Below are positions 25,701-40,700 of a DNA stretch of 64,000 nt, one piece after another. The notes under the pieces are model-generated. The model ran no database searches and was not told the DNA's origin. It saw only the letters and a list, made by a program, of their open reading frames with translations. How positions within the stretch are numbered: the first letter of the stretch is position 1; every line of letters begins with the position of its first letter. Origin of the DNA: Notospermus geniculatus. Lineage: Eukaryota > Nemertea > Pilidiophora > Heteronemertea > Lineidae. The position numbers were made by a program, and so were the translations under genes. The DNA is taken from assembly GCA_002633025.1 (NCBI GenBank), contig NMRB01000030.1, forward strand, positions 268,137 through 332,136, in the 5' to 3' direction.

Positions 25701-28700
25701 TTCTACCTCTTTTCTCCCTATCCATCCCTCCAGCTCTTCCTTTCTCATTTCTTCTCAGCCCTTCCCCTTTTCCTTTTTAACATCCATCTTTCCTCCTCTT
25801 CCTCTTCTCCAATCAACGTACTTTCATGTAATAACGTACTTTCATGTAATAAGCAGAGTCCATGAGATACGACCCCTTACATCACTTCGACCTCCTTGCA
25901 GTCGATCAGGACAGACCTTGCTGTCATGACAGTAAGTGCTCTACTTTTTATCTCAATTGTCATCTGCCTGACATCGTGTTATTCGGTTCACAGCAATATT
26001 GTCAACATGACAAGAAGATCATATACACATTACATCACAAAAGACAACGCACAGCAATTAACCATCTGGCTCACATAACCAATATTTTGACGTCAAGCTC
26101 AGCTCATGCAGTACAAAAGGTTTCAAGGATGATGTTGGAACCGTAGTGCATTTCAACTTCTGATGTCCGCTGATAGTGTAGCACAAGCATGTACCGGGTG
26201 CCATATTAATTTCAACCTTCTTGAAAACTCACGCTGCTTCAGGCTCATAAGTTTCATACATACCTAAGAATACAGTGAATGAAATCAGTGGCGGATCCAT
26301 GATTTTGGAAAAGAGGGGGCGCACTGTGCTAGAAACATTGAAATCTGCACTGAATTTCAATGATTTGCTCCAAATTTCAGAATTTCACGGCCAATTTTAC
26401 TGATTTGTTGGCCGAAAGGGGGGCGTGCATCGGGTGTGCCCCCCTTGGATCCGTACCCGGAAATGATTTAGTCTAAAGCAGGAGGAAACTGGAAAGTCCA
26501 AAGAAAACCTGCGCTGTCGGAGTGTGTTGCCCTTCCATCACAGGAAGAGCGGCTCAAACCAGCCAGGGATCGAACCCAAAACCTCTCACTTCACAGGAGC
26601 TGGCGTTCTGCTGCAACTCTCTGAAAGACGTTCATTCATAGTGATGGACGTTTTTCATCCTGCGGACCTAATAAACTTCACTCAAAGGGTTAATCAACTG
26701 CATACATTCCAACTAGACAAGAGAGACTACCTAAAACAAGCATGACACACAACAGTGATGTTGAACAAACACATTTAGATCAATAGAAAATCAATGAGAT
26801 AAACACAGGTGGTATAGTTATGAGACGGTCCCTCATGAGTCTGACTACCGCCGAAGTCGGAACAGAGTGAGAATAAATTGCTTTAGTGCACACATTGTAC
26901 AGTTTGTCTATAAGGATTATTACGGTGGGCTATTCCATGCAACATAACGACATATAATCTTCAGAGACACCTGGATTTTACTATCATTTTCACTATTTGT
27001 AGGTTTTTCTGATGAAAAGGTAAGTCAGGATATTTTTTCCCACTTCTATCATTACCGCAAAGCAAGAAATCGTTCAGTGGTCGGTGACCCATGCCTTGTT
27101 AACGCTGTCGGCAACGATATCTTTGAACTGGTGTACAATTCAGCAGTTCGACTGATTCACGCTTGTAAATTCTTTTTTGTAGGCTGAATTTGATCGAACA
27201 ACCACTGCTAAAAATGGATATTGTTCACTGATTCGTTTTCTGAACTTTTACGCGCATTAGTTTTGATGACTTGGTCACCTTTTATCAGACAGACATATTC
27301 AATGGCCTGAGATTTTTTCTAATTATGTTGGACTTTTTTGATATCTAACGTTACAAAATTGTGTTTGAAGCAGAGATATCAGGATCTAAAGTTTCCACGA
27401 CCATCCTAAAAACATGCGATTTGATAGGCCGCTAATTTTATTTTCAATGGCTCAGACGTCTGCTGCCCCAGCATCAGTGACATGTCTGTTGTGTACCATT
27501 CCAAATCCTTACATTGTCCAAGGTATAACTCGAATTATTATGGGAAATGACTTGAAATTGCCTGGGTCATTATATCAGCCTCACAGGCAAATTAGCTTGA
27601 ACCAGTATAGCTATGTGGCTAATGGCCAATGGGCAACATGAATTTAGCAATTTTCTCCAAGTATTCATCTACCGGTAGCCTATGTTTCCAGATCTTCGCG
27701 GCCATCAACTTTTGAGCGGGATACTTCTTCCAATGAAATCGTACCATTAATTTGCAATTTGACTGATGTGAAGTCCAATTCTGACTCGGATTCATTTGTT
27801 AAAAATTAAAGTCATCTGACTGGTAATATGATAATTAGACGATCATTTATTTCATAATGCTGATTATTATCTAATGTTTCATTGCTGCTGGCAATTCTGC
27901 CAATCTCAGATGGACCCGCAAGGAAAAACTTGATACATTCCGTATCAGAGAATAAGGATGAGACAGGCACAAAATCTGCTGATAAAAACTTCGTCACGTC
28001 ATTGATTCACAATCTATGATATTATTTGAACCGATCATGTCGATGCATAAGATCAGAGGTTGATTCAATTACTTCCTATTTCGCCAACACATGCTGCAGT
28101 CATAACAACCGCAGCCCCACAGCATCATCGAACTTGCAGATTTTTTTGATAAAAACCTAGCTTTAGGGCAGTCAAATCAATCATAAATAGGCCGTCTGTG
28201 TTTTTATAATATAAACACATAAACTTAATATTTGAAGGTATTTCTGTGTATATTAGTCCACGACATCTGACGCCTGCTAACGGTTGTCGGTAATACAAGT
28301 AGTTATGATCACGTGACGTTAATAGCATAACACTAAAGATATCTATAGCTAAGAACAAGTAGACACAGTATTGTGTTCAGTAAGGCAACACCTGGAGCGT
28401 GATTAACATGAGGAAAGCATACCGTTCTTTCCTGGTGTAAATTGGCACGGCCTTGGCTCTAAAGAAATCGCAATTATCCGTGGTAAAACATCTCAAACTC
28501 TCAACCGGCTGGATGTATGAAGGAAAATGTTGAAACAAATGCTAATGATAGAGAAGAATGCTTTGTACCTAAGCTTACAGACTTAGACATTTCGCTAGAC
28601 CAGTTTGATGTCGTGACGCTGCCATGGCGTCACAACGTAATGCACTCGTATTGCATACAAAAATGCACTACGTGACGTCGTGATGATGTCATAATGACGA

Positions 28701-31700
28701 AATGTCTGGTACTGAAGTGGTTAAAATGGAGTACACAATGTCATACTGACGTCGGACATTCGTAGCAGAGTGGTTAAAGGGACTATTGTTGCATTCAGCA
28801 TGTGTGACTCACACAAGCTAAATACGGACGCACTGGACAGCAAGTGTCAGATGTCAGCGACTCATTCCGGTGCTAATCTTTATTAAGCGGCTCAGTCTTT
28901 CCATAATTAAATTAGATCAGGTTCTGATCGACTTAAAGATTAGACAAATCAGCTCATCATCCCCCGTAACAATTACGAAGATCTGATTACCAGACGTTAT
29001 TAGAAGATACCTGCTCTGAAAATATACATGTAAGATGCGAGAGTTCGTAAGCCACACCTCCATATGCGAACATGAGACCCGCCAACACGGATTTCGTTCA
29101 TTCACACTGCTAACCTTTTCTTCATAGAAAACTGACCAAATGACTTGCCCACTTTTCACGGGACTAGCTCACGCTGAGCAAAACTGAGTTCGTACCTCAC
29201 ACCGGAATGTCAACCGACGGCGTAAATCACTCGTCCATTCCATAGTAGAAATAATTAGTTTCCGGGAAAAATGTGAATGGAATTCAAGTCTGTTGTTTAT
29301 TCTATAGCATACAAAGCACGGTCAGGTCTGGGTGGTGACAGCTGTGGTTGGAGAGATGACACTCTATATACACACACATTATTCCATGAGTGTTTAAGTC
29401 CACTGATCGGCCACTGGATAGTCGATATGAACTAGAAGCTCGGCCATGTCCGATCGATGTGCCACATTTTCCTGGAGATCAATACGCTGATGCCAGCGGA
29501 GATAACGTGTGGTGACACATAATTTTGTCTTTCACACCAACCACACATCAACACAGGGGGTCACTTAGACTGGCGAACATGGCGTTTATTTCTGATAAGT
29601 AATTGCTGATAACAATGCGAGTTGCACTTATTTTTTTGTAATTTTACTCAGAAATATTGAACTCGCGAAAGTTTGTGAATAAGGTTTAGGTTTATAGTTT
29701 GATACCAGTGCAAATACTAGTGTGATCGACCAAATTAAAATTACTCCCATTCTCTCCAGAAACCTTTCTGGGGAACTCATTCAGAGTTTCACTAATTGAG
29801 AGAAATAAAGTGGCAACCCAACAGGGAATTGAACCCTAGGCCTATTGGTTACGAGTCCAGTGGCCTTACCACTGCACCACCACGCCGTTACATGATATTT
29901 CTCATCCATTCCTCCAACTTTTTTCTCATTTTTTGATCTTCATTCTTCCCGAAAATCTAATTATGCAAACTTAATCGATTGATTGATTCAATTAAACTCA
30001 GATCAGTTTGAACTCAGAAGTCAACAAAATTGACTTCAACTCTCAGAAAAATCATTGAAAATTTTCAGAAAATGTTGGGGGTACAGTTCGCCCTGGTAGG
30101 CAATGCTGAGTAAACTAGAAACATGAGCTCGTTAGCTTAGAACAAGCTGGTTAACATGTGGTTCAACTCATATTGAAAATCACACAGAAAAACCACCGCC
30201 TCAACCACCTGGTTAGTAGTACATGTAGTTGGATCATTGTACAAGTTCAGCATATGGCGCAGACACATATGTATAAGATCTAATCCTGAATTTTTTTTGT
30301 TTCTTTTGAGTATTTTTATGCTAGGGGTTGCGTTCATATGTGAGATCTATCTAGGCAGGCCACACTGGCAGAAGCTGGCCAAACGGATGAAGATTGCACC
30401 TTTTCAGCAAATACTTCTGAGACGACCCCTGATGCCACACAATGCGAATTCCTGTGTTTGTTCACAATGTTGCAACACACCAAAAGTGCAACAAAACATG
30501 AAAAAGATAATATTTTCTTTGAGATCAGAGAAAAAATATCTGACCTATGGCCATACGAGGAAAAAGTATGTACTTCAATGAACAACGCAATAGACCAAGA
30601 ATAACTGCCTGTTCTTCTTTCTCGCAAATGAGCTCCTTCTTGGGCATTGACATCAACAAAACAGCCGCCATTTCTCATGAAAGACATAAAAAGATTGCTG
30701 TCTCATTTTCTGATATCGACGCACCTGCAAGAAACTGGAAACTGGTCGTAAGAAAACAACGTAATTATCGCTGAACAGCAACGACTGGTAGCATTATCAT
30801 TCGAAGTGTGTGAGATATGGCTGAAAATTTCTTGGTAGAAATAAGCCTTGTTTGAAACCGCAACACATTAGATACAAATTAGGAATCCTCATGACAGTCC
30901 GTAGCCAGCTGCTACAACACATAAACAGTCATGAGCAGGATGATTTTTAGAATAACCCCCACCCCGCCCTAATGCTGCTGCTGATAGTGGTAACCCGCAA
31001 ATTTCAAGGTTGATACTGTGTCTACGTATTAAAATATTACAAATCTTTCTTGCAAAAATTTCGTGATGACACATTTTTCCTATCTTCAGATCGATGAAAC
31101 AAATTGGCCGCCCTGTTGCTTCATTCATCAGGCATATAGATCCTTGACTTCGACTTACCTGTAAATATAGAAAAAGATATTATAAGTTGACATTTAGAAT
31201 CATGAATGACAGTATTATATACAAAGCGATGTCAATAGACAATCGATAGAGTTTTGACAGATGACTTCGAATGACGCGAATATCTTGTTGGAAGAAGTTA
31301 GGAGGTGAAATGGCAAGGGGCACGTTAGAAAGAGCCACTTCTAAGGCCAATATAGTGGCTTCACTGGCAAAGCTAAAATTAGGGGTAAAATCCGTTAGAA
31401 CAAATGTTTGGTGATCACATGAAGATAATTTGATCACATCACCAATCAAGGTTTGCAGTTCTGGAGTTTTTGGCAGACAGATCGAAGTTTCATTGGACGG
31501 GGACAATCTCGTTTAATCGATTTCAATCATCAATGCAAGCGACATGATATGATTGGCTCTTAAGCATAAGATGTATATCACAAGTTAATGACTATTGAAG
31601 GGGACCCTCTATTCGAGAAAGGAAAATATCACAGCATGTTTGCAATGTATTCATCGAGTCACTCGATACCTCTAGGTGTGATGACATTTGCATTGCGCCA

Positions 31701-34700
31701 GTTAAGACGACATTCAACACGAACCTGACCGCTGGGTTGTGGCACCTCGAACAATGGAAGCAGACGCCAATGGAAAAGGTCACACAGAAGGAAATGAATC
31801 CATTAGATTCAGCGTCATGGTTTCTAATCCCTCCTGTCAATACCTTCCCTTTCTTGGGAATTCAGCAAACATTAGAAGAATGCAGCATCCGTTCGTGTAG
31901 CAACAGTAGTGGCTGCAGGCAGTGATACCAGTAACATTGAAAACTGCCAAAGGACTGGATGACTTTAAGTACAGGATGTCCCAGAAAGTTGCCATTTGCT
32001 TACTGGGCCTAGAAATGAGAGCTCAGATATGAACACCCACATCTCAGATGGGGTGTTGTTGTGGCCACCAATTCGGTCACGGGTTCAATTCCCGGTCAGT
32101 CAAATGGCTTTATGTGATAGAGAGGGCCATCTCTCCCCAACATCATAGGCTTCCTCTGGGGGCTCCTGTTTCCTCCTACATATCATTAATATCACCCATA
32201 TATCATTTGATGAGTAGCTATAATGCCCCAAGTTGGCGCTTGCACTCCTGACGTTATATTTTTTTAAATGAGAGCCATCCTGTGGTCCACAATAGAAAGA
32301 TTTTTTTCACATGTCTGTGTTCCCCTAATGTTTGACCTTGAAACTAGATTTCACAAGCATTGCAATAGGTGAACACATGGCCCACAAGGACATACACTGA
32401 ACGCTGATGTGCAGTATGCATACAAACAATAACGAGGTAATTTTAACATTATTATTATTATCAGCAAATATGCACAGCATTTAAGGGTGTTGCAAAAATA
32501 ATCGTGTTCTTGTGGCTAAAATGCGGTATACACCATTAACAGACTGAACATTTCGCTAAAATACTTCAACTCTAGTCACGTGATGTGGACATTCTCAAAT
32601 ATCATTTCATAGCAAGTTGAAGTGACATGAGTGAGTGTGAACTTGATGCAGCCTAAACAAATTATTATTTACTTCACAAATTTCTTCTAAAATTTGATAT
32701 CATTTCGAAACCAAAGTCAGCTCCAGCTCTGAATTTATTGGAAAATTGTAAAATCCATAACAAGGAAGCAAAAAAAGTGCCGCAGAATAATAATATAATT
32801 AGATTTTCTGTGAAAGCAACCCGCTTAGATGCTAAGTTTAGACTGGTGTATTGAAAACTGAAATTATATTTCTTGAAATCTTTCGGTAAATTTATAAAGA
32901 ATTCACAACAGGCTGAGGCTATGCAGTGATGATATTTTAACACTAATTAGAATATAAAACTTCGTTGATGTGAAAAGCAGCTTTAAACAGTTTCATATCA
33001 AGGACACCGCTCTGACCTTTGACCTAAAATGTCCCAACATCAGGGCTCAGGGACACACCCTGTATCTATCAGAGAAATTTACAAGAGGATTGTATGATGC
33101 ATGAAGTGAAAAATTCCTTCTAAGAGCATTATGATTTAGCACAAAATACATTCAGAACAGAGGATAATTCTCCTACACTATGTTCTATATGCCTACTAAT
33201 ATTACAAGTCAGGCCCAGTTTCTCTCAAGAGCATCCCACAACTGATTACTCCATTAAAGGATTCATCTACGTCAGATCAAGAGGTGCTAGCTTTATACTC
33301 AAAATGACGACAGTAGCCTCAGTGTCATGGGACCATCCCATATTTGTAGCACATCTTCATGGGGTTGATGAGGTCCAGTATCAGATGCGACTCTGCATCA
33401 ATGGGAAATTCTCTCAATAATGCCTGGCATTCGCAATACCAAATCCTTTGCACTACCTGTAGCCATGCCATTTTTGAACTGAACTGTACAGGTACCTTAT
33501 TTGTCATTACCATGCCTTATTTGCATCAGAGTTTTACCGTGTACAACCTTATTTGCAGAAGAGCTGGAGTACCAAAGCCATATTTACAAAGAGAAACAGC
33601 CATCCATTTCTTCTTTGCATTTTTAATACATGAAAGAGAAAATGAGGCGAATTGAGTGCAAGGAGTTGGGACCAAATGGTGACTGGGAAATTATCCTCCA
33701 GGGACTCGGATCACTGCCACACCACATTAATGACACAATGAAAATTTGACTTCAGCGTGCAGCACATATCGGATTATGAAAACAAACCAAACCACTCCGC
33801 AGTAATCAAATACTTTAGTTAAATGTGCGCACTGCCAACACTTTCTCCATGACAACCACCCAATTAGCGGGTCACCTGATCGTGAACGAATTAAATGGAT
33901 GCATCTTATCAACCTTCGGCAATCATGTTTTTCAGAGCCATCAAATGCATTAGTGTAACCTGCCTAATTAATATAGCACCTTTACAAAGTGCCAATTATG
34001 CCTTCCTTCGGCAAAAACATTTTGAACATTTCGGAATGATATCGCATTTTGCCGCGTTCACGCCATTTAAAGGGTGTCCCAATGCATCATTCATGCATCA
34101 AATATACTCCCTTATTATGCTCATTTCATGCATCACCTTTGCATAAACCATGCTACCTTTTGGCAGAGGTATATCTGAAGTATGCATAATATACCGTAAT
34201 TTCCTGACTATAGGGCGCACCTGACTATAAGGCGCACCCCCAATTTCACCCAAAATCTCTGATGAAATCCATACATAAGGCGCACCTCCCTATAAGGCGC
34301 AGTCCTGTCAGTGAATGCGTCAGTGCATATTATACACATACAATGCATGGCTGCTCAGTGTGCATACCCAATAACAGCCAAGACAATTACAGGGTCTGAT
34401 TGCCTTGTTTGAACCCACTGACATCTGCAATTCTGCTGTTGGTACTGATGGATCTGGTTGTATGATTTCTTAGCTTGTTGTGACAAATTTGAAATTAGGC
34501 CTAACTGAAACTTCATCAGTTCACAGTTCACTACATCATCTGTCAACCAGCACTGTGACAATAACTTTGGCTTGCATGCATCCATGCATGCTTGAATGTT
34601 TGGGTTCGTCAGTGTCTTGACACTTCTGATCAAATTGTCAGACTGGATCCGCAGATAAGGCGCACCACCCTATAAGGCGCACCCCCAATTTTAGACCCTT

Positions 34701-37700
34701 CTTCAAGGAAAAAGGCTGCGCCTTATAGTCCGAAAAATACGGTACTCNATGCATCTTATCAACCTTCGGCAATCATGTTTTTCAGAGCCATCAAATGCAT
34801 TAGTGTAACCTGCCTAATTAATATAGCACCTTTACAAAGTGCCAATTATGCCTTCCTTCGGCAAAAACATTTTGAACATTTCGGAATGATATCGCATTAA
34901 TTTGCCACGTTCACGCCATTTAAAGGGTGTCCCAATGCATCATTCATGCATCAAATATACTCCCTTATTATGCTCATTTCATGCATCACCTTTGCATAAA
35001 CCATGCTACCTTTTGGCAGAGGTATATCTGAAGTATGCATAATATACTCCCAATGTTATGCTCATTTTATGCATCACGTTTGCATGAAATATGCTACCAC
35101 CTACTTTTTGGTAGGGGTACAGTCCCAAACCAATACCTCTTCCAACCAAATGAGAATAAGGCCTACTTCACCAACTGACTGAAGCAACCACAGTCTGTTG
35201 CTTCTTTTCCTGTTCATGATGAATCTGCCCTATTCATCATCGTATGTATGAACAGTGCATAAAATGCATGCATGATCAGGTCAACTTCGTTCCATTCAAT
35301 CAATCACACAACAAACGATGCAAAAAATTTCCAAACCTGTTGAAATGACTACCTAATGTACCATTACGTAGTTAACCATGATACCATTGGGACCTTTGGG
35401 ACTAATTTCATGCGCATTGACGGAAACGCTGCTGTGTTGATTGCAGATTCCACATATCATATGCATGGGTCGTTCCCGTCAACTTGCCAAGCGTGAAGTG
35501 TTAGGCAAGTTGACACACGTGATTTGTCACTTTCAAGCTTCGTGGTGGGATCATCGATTTCACAAATCACATTGTGGATAATTTAACCTCCCTTGGTGAG
35601 GCGTGCTGATACATTTTTTCCCCAATCATACAAGAAGCAATGGTTGCTGATGAAGTGCCGATGTCCCATGGTATCTGTCATGATTTTCGCTAAAAAACAT
35701 GAGAAAGGCCATAATGCAGTCTTTTTCATATGAACGGTAACTGGCGACCTTCTTGCAATCTCCCATACAGTACTTCATGGGCTGTACTCCTAGGAAAAAT
35801 GTAGAATATTCAGATCAATCTGACACAGTTGTTTGTCAGACAATATTAATCTGCAGGAGGTACTCCTTGCCATGGTACCTTCCAAGTGCATCATGAGAAA
35901 GGTAAGCTTAAAAACAATGAAAACACAATCACTCGGTATAGGTACAAAAAGCACATACATTGCAAGATGTATGTAGTGGAACCTCTCTAAAAGCACACCA
36001 TCGAGACTGGCAAATCCTGTCCGACACAGAGAGGTGTCCTGTTGACAGCAAGATGAATGTACAGTGGAACCTCTTATAAAAGGACACCTCTGGGGTTGGG
36101 AGTCTTACATTGAGAGGTGTCCTATAACAGAGGTTGAAATGAAGAGAAATGACCACCTTCGACTGAACTTTCATGTCCTCCACAGAGAGGTGTCCTCCTG
36201 ACAGAGGCATCATGTCAGTAAGGGTTCTGCCATTTTCTGATCGTCATATCTGAAGGTGAGGGGGATAAATCTGGGAGATGCTGTCAACACTATAACTTTG
36301 ATATCACTATCAGAACAAACGCCAAACTAGCTCACGCGAATCCAGTACAAGAAATAATCTCTAGCTTCAAGGCATGGAGACTACAGAACCACATCATTAT
36401 GGTTGTCCTTTTGCCATTAATGACGCATGGGCTATACGAGATGAATTGCTCATGCACCAAGAGCGAGGCGCGCTAATTACTGCTTGGAGTCATTATCGGC
36501 GAAAATGCTGTTGAAAACAACTCGATTCTGTTGGCTGGGACGAATGCTGCTTTCTGTTAACCCTGTTGAGTAGGGCAACAACAGTCCTTGACACAAAATA
36601 TAGATTATTACCATTAGTATGAGAATATCAGAGTCCACAAAAGAAGTGGAACATTTTTCACATAAAATCAGAGCTGGCTGCATGAAGATGCTCAATTCAT
36701 CAATTTTAAAACTGAGGTCATAATCACACTGAGATTTACTGCTGCAGAGAGATTGTAGAAGGAAACTAGATAACCGGAAAATTTCTCTAACAATAGCATT
36801 CCCATTGTAGGAAGGTCATTTGATCCAACTCTGAAATGAAGTAAAATCTGAAAGGGCTTCTAGCACATGACCGTACCTCTATTTTTTTTTCTGTACATGA
36901 AAAACTAGATTAGCGAGGTTTAGCACCTTCCCGACTCCTGACTTCAACTACGAGAATGAACTGCAGTCCACTATGGACATCCTTGATAAAAAGATTTGAT
37001 AGACGTTTTCACTTCGTCAAACACCATAAATTGAAGGCAGAAAAAGTTGGCCTTATAAATCGGAAATATGGATAAATAAATAATATTGAAGTCGTAATCC
37101 TAGTCGTTACAACTTGAAACACAACTATAATATTTGCGATTTACAATGCACTTGTGATTACGAGTCAAAATTATTCTGCCACAAAGTTATGGCAAGATTT
37201 GCAAACGTCTATCAAATCGTTTTTATCAAGGATGTCTACAGCAGACTGCAATTCATTCTGGCAGTTGAAGCCGGAGTCGGAAAGGTGCTAAACCTCGCTA
37301 GTATTGGCATGCTTCATCTTCAAGGCCTGAAACTACAATGCTCCACCACATGAAATTAACCAAAATCGATAGCCAATTACAGGAGTCCTAATCACCTTAA
37401 TGTAATCACCAATACCGGGCAAGAACAGGGTGAAATTGGTGAGAAACTGCACAGGAGACCGTGCATGACCCGGAAAACGCTGATCGTTGAAAACCAAGCT
37501 AGGCGTTTCTCCATTCAAAGCATTTTTTCTGCTCAGGAGAAGCTCAAGTAAAGTATCCATCCTATAAGAGAATAAGCGAAGTGATAAGAATAGGTAGTGA
37601 TCAGCTTAATCAACACCTTCTGAAAGATCCTCATCGCGCCCTGAGAGAAACATGATCACTTAGTAATATTTTACAACCCACCTTCTATCTTCAATCAGGT

Positions 37701-40700
37701 AGGCACAAGATGTATAATCTCTAAGCTTTTCTTCCGGCTTCAGCTATTAGAGTTTACCAGTCTATCGATGTTCAAACTACTTGATTCATTAAGGAGGTGA
37801 TCAATCAAATCAAGGAGGAAAGCTGACCAGAGAATCATTCCTTTGACTGAAAAAAACATTTTTTTTACTCAGTGTGCTACACCTACCAAGGATTGCTGAT
37901 ATTTCACAGCCAGCAAGGCCTTAGCCTACCGACAAAGGGCAGCTCCTGCTGGCTGCAACATCACGGTTATATTAAGCCTGGGGCGAGGGGGTCACCTCTC
38001 CCCCTTTCCTCAAGAAGTCATTGCCCCGCCCCCAGGAGGAAGACGCTCTAGGCTATAGCTCTGTGTCAGTACATGGTATGAAATCTGGGAATATTAGACA
38101 AGGCATTGAGAAACCTGCACTGGTGGATATTACAACATCTCTTGACTCAAGTCAAGGAAAACCATGAGCTGTGTCTGGTGAACCCAAAACCAAACAACTT
38201 GCACAAAATTTACCATGTTTTCTCAGCTTGAGACGGTGATTGGCCATTCTGAAGAGAAAAGAAGCTGTGCCAGCCAATGTTTCCTTGGTGAACCTGATGG
38301 AAAAGATTGTTCTAATCTCCTGGTAGCATGCAAGAACTCGGAATGAAACCATCACATTGGGTTATTTACACAAGAGAAAAACTTTCTACAGCAATCAACA
38401 GTAGCATTCCTACTCATAAGCTGAGCTATGTTGGTCTTTTCAACTTCAACGTATTCAAGGTTACTTGTTTGCTTCCAGGAATCAATCCTCAAAGTCGGCA
38501 ATAACTGCAATAAGAAGCACTCAACTCTGAGCTCTTCTCGAGTTAGAATCTAAACCAATGTCGGCAGGCTCAAAGGTGGTGCTACCACAAAGCTGAGTAG
38601 AATACTTTCACATGTTGGTGAGAGGACATGATACATGTCTGGCATATGAGATTCTCTCTTAAGAACATCTTCGAATCCAAAAGTAGCTACCAAAAGCTCC
38701 TCCAACTCGGAACTCCAAGCGAAATTTGCCAATAAGCACTTCAAAGAGTGTGGTTCTCATGCATGATAAGTCAGCTAACGTCTGACAAGGTGTAGAAGAC
38801 AGAAGTTATAAGAAGAAGCTCAGCCTAGGCGATGATCACAGAAGCAGCACATTGGAACCAGGATCAATGCTGCAACTCATCGTCAGTGTCTGTCACAACC
38901 TCTGAGGTATCGACTTCCAGTCTACCCTGCTCAATTACCATGTATACCATGACCCTTACTGTCTCAGATCTTGGAGGATTCTTCTCCTTTGCGGTCTAAG
39001 ATTACCAATAGCTGTAAAGCCTAGTGATCACAGTCCTCCAATGGTGGCTGAGATCGCCATCAAGGCAGAAAAGAATATTGGGCAATCTTTGAAGGGCTGT
39101 AGCCATCCAGGATCAGAGAGCTTTGTCTGAGTTAGGTGAACTGAAGAACCTCATCATGCTGCGTATTAATGTACCAGGAACTTCAGAAATCTATAATGGT
39201 TGTTTGATTGCCAACAGTCGTATCATAAGAATAACAGTTAGAAAGAATCAGGAGTGAACTATTGCTCCTGTATTACTCACTTCATCTCATAATAACCGAG
39301 ATAGCCAACAGGTTGGTATCCTGTCTATCATCAGCCTATAGTGCAACATGTCTGCATGTTCAACTGATGGATCTTCAGACCTCAATCCAACAACCGATTG
39401 ATTCGGAGGTATCATTTGAGCTCATCACGTTTCCTAGGTTAATCACAAACAACACGGCGAGCAGGTAACAAGCAAAAACTTGGAGAGTGATGGCGTCTGA
39501 TAACCCATAAATTGTGCGGTAAATGTTTCATGTTTGAAAAGTCAGTTGTTCATGCGGTTCGGCTCCTTGATTTCCGCACTCACTAATTTTCTCTCATTTT
39601 CTTTTTTTCATCCTTTTGCGAACTTGTAAGACATGAAAAGGATATTTTGAGAATAGTCAGAACAGGCGTAGACATCAAACAGTACAAAAGAATTGGTGAT
39701 CTTCGCCAATCTTGCTTGACAGGGTGGGTGTGTTTTTTGCTCGCGTGTCAGGGGTTCCCAATTTTTTTTCTTGTAAGGTGTGGCTCTTGCAATTAAGGAG
39801 GGTACATTTGACTTTTTCTTGTCCATATCTACAATGTTACGTCAGAACAAAAAGAATTATGGTCACTATCTGCCACCTGCTCCCTGCACCTTGCAGCGGT
39901 ATGCCATTCTGCATGGAGTACCACCATTCTGCATGAAGTCTACACAAGGATTTGGTGCTGAGCTGACGCATGGCACTCTCCCTCTACCGATTCACCTGGC
40001 ATAGCCAGCAAGCTAACTCACAGAATCTTCCTTTGAATTGGCACACGCAGGTTAACTATTCATTATATCTTTGTTATTCTATCATAGCAGAAACAATAGC
40101 TCAGTCACGCACGTCCCACCCCACGGCACGATATGTATATATCTACCAATGTACGTAAAGACAACAGATTGGCAGATGCATGGATTGAAACAAGTTGTAG
40201 TTTGTAATGATATAGTTGCCTGGCAGTTCATTCAGCGAGTTAACCCAAGCATGCATCATTACCACCATCATTGTCAATATTGTCAATGTTCGCATCGCAA
40301 CATGACAACTGATTTTGTACATTAGCTCTGGTGGTTTTTTGTCTATTGAAATTGACAACTCTTCCTCAAATCTGAGAATGAATGGTAATGAAAATTAATA
40401 TATCAATTTAAATAGGACTGCCTCAATTAAGAAGTTCAGCTTCTGGAACAATTCAAACTCACTTCCAACTGGCAGTAGATGTCCCTAGTCATGGAATATT
40501 ACAGATAATGTAATTTCACAAGCCCAATATCTCTATCAACATCAGTAAACATGCAAGGGTGCATAACCACACCCACAATCAGAATTTCCGGCATATTAGT
40601 GAAGGTTCTATCAATAATTTGTTTCCAAATGCTAATCCAAAATGTAACCTGTATCCGATGGGCTGTCAGAAAGACGATAGAACTGATGAGATATTGGAAT

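Noticed and set aside
25565-25865. Two Ser/Phe/Leu-rich frames resembling membrane segments
   Set aside because: They come from a CT-rich low-complexity stretch.
27812-27997. Frame reading SADFVPVSSLFSDTE as an exon
   Set aside because: It has a possible acceptor but no usable donor before in-frame low-complexity AT sequence.
29812-29887. tRNA gene (Thr-like anticodon loop)
   Set aside because: Acceptor stem does not pair; only A and B boxes are kept, so it is a SINE head.
30889-31128. Frame reading RPICFIDLKIGKMCHHEIF as another exon of the interleaved gene
   Set aside because: The only good acceptor puts a stop codon in the required phase, and no donor follows.
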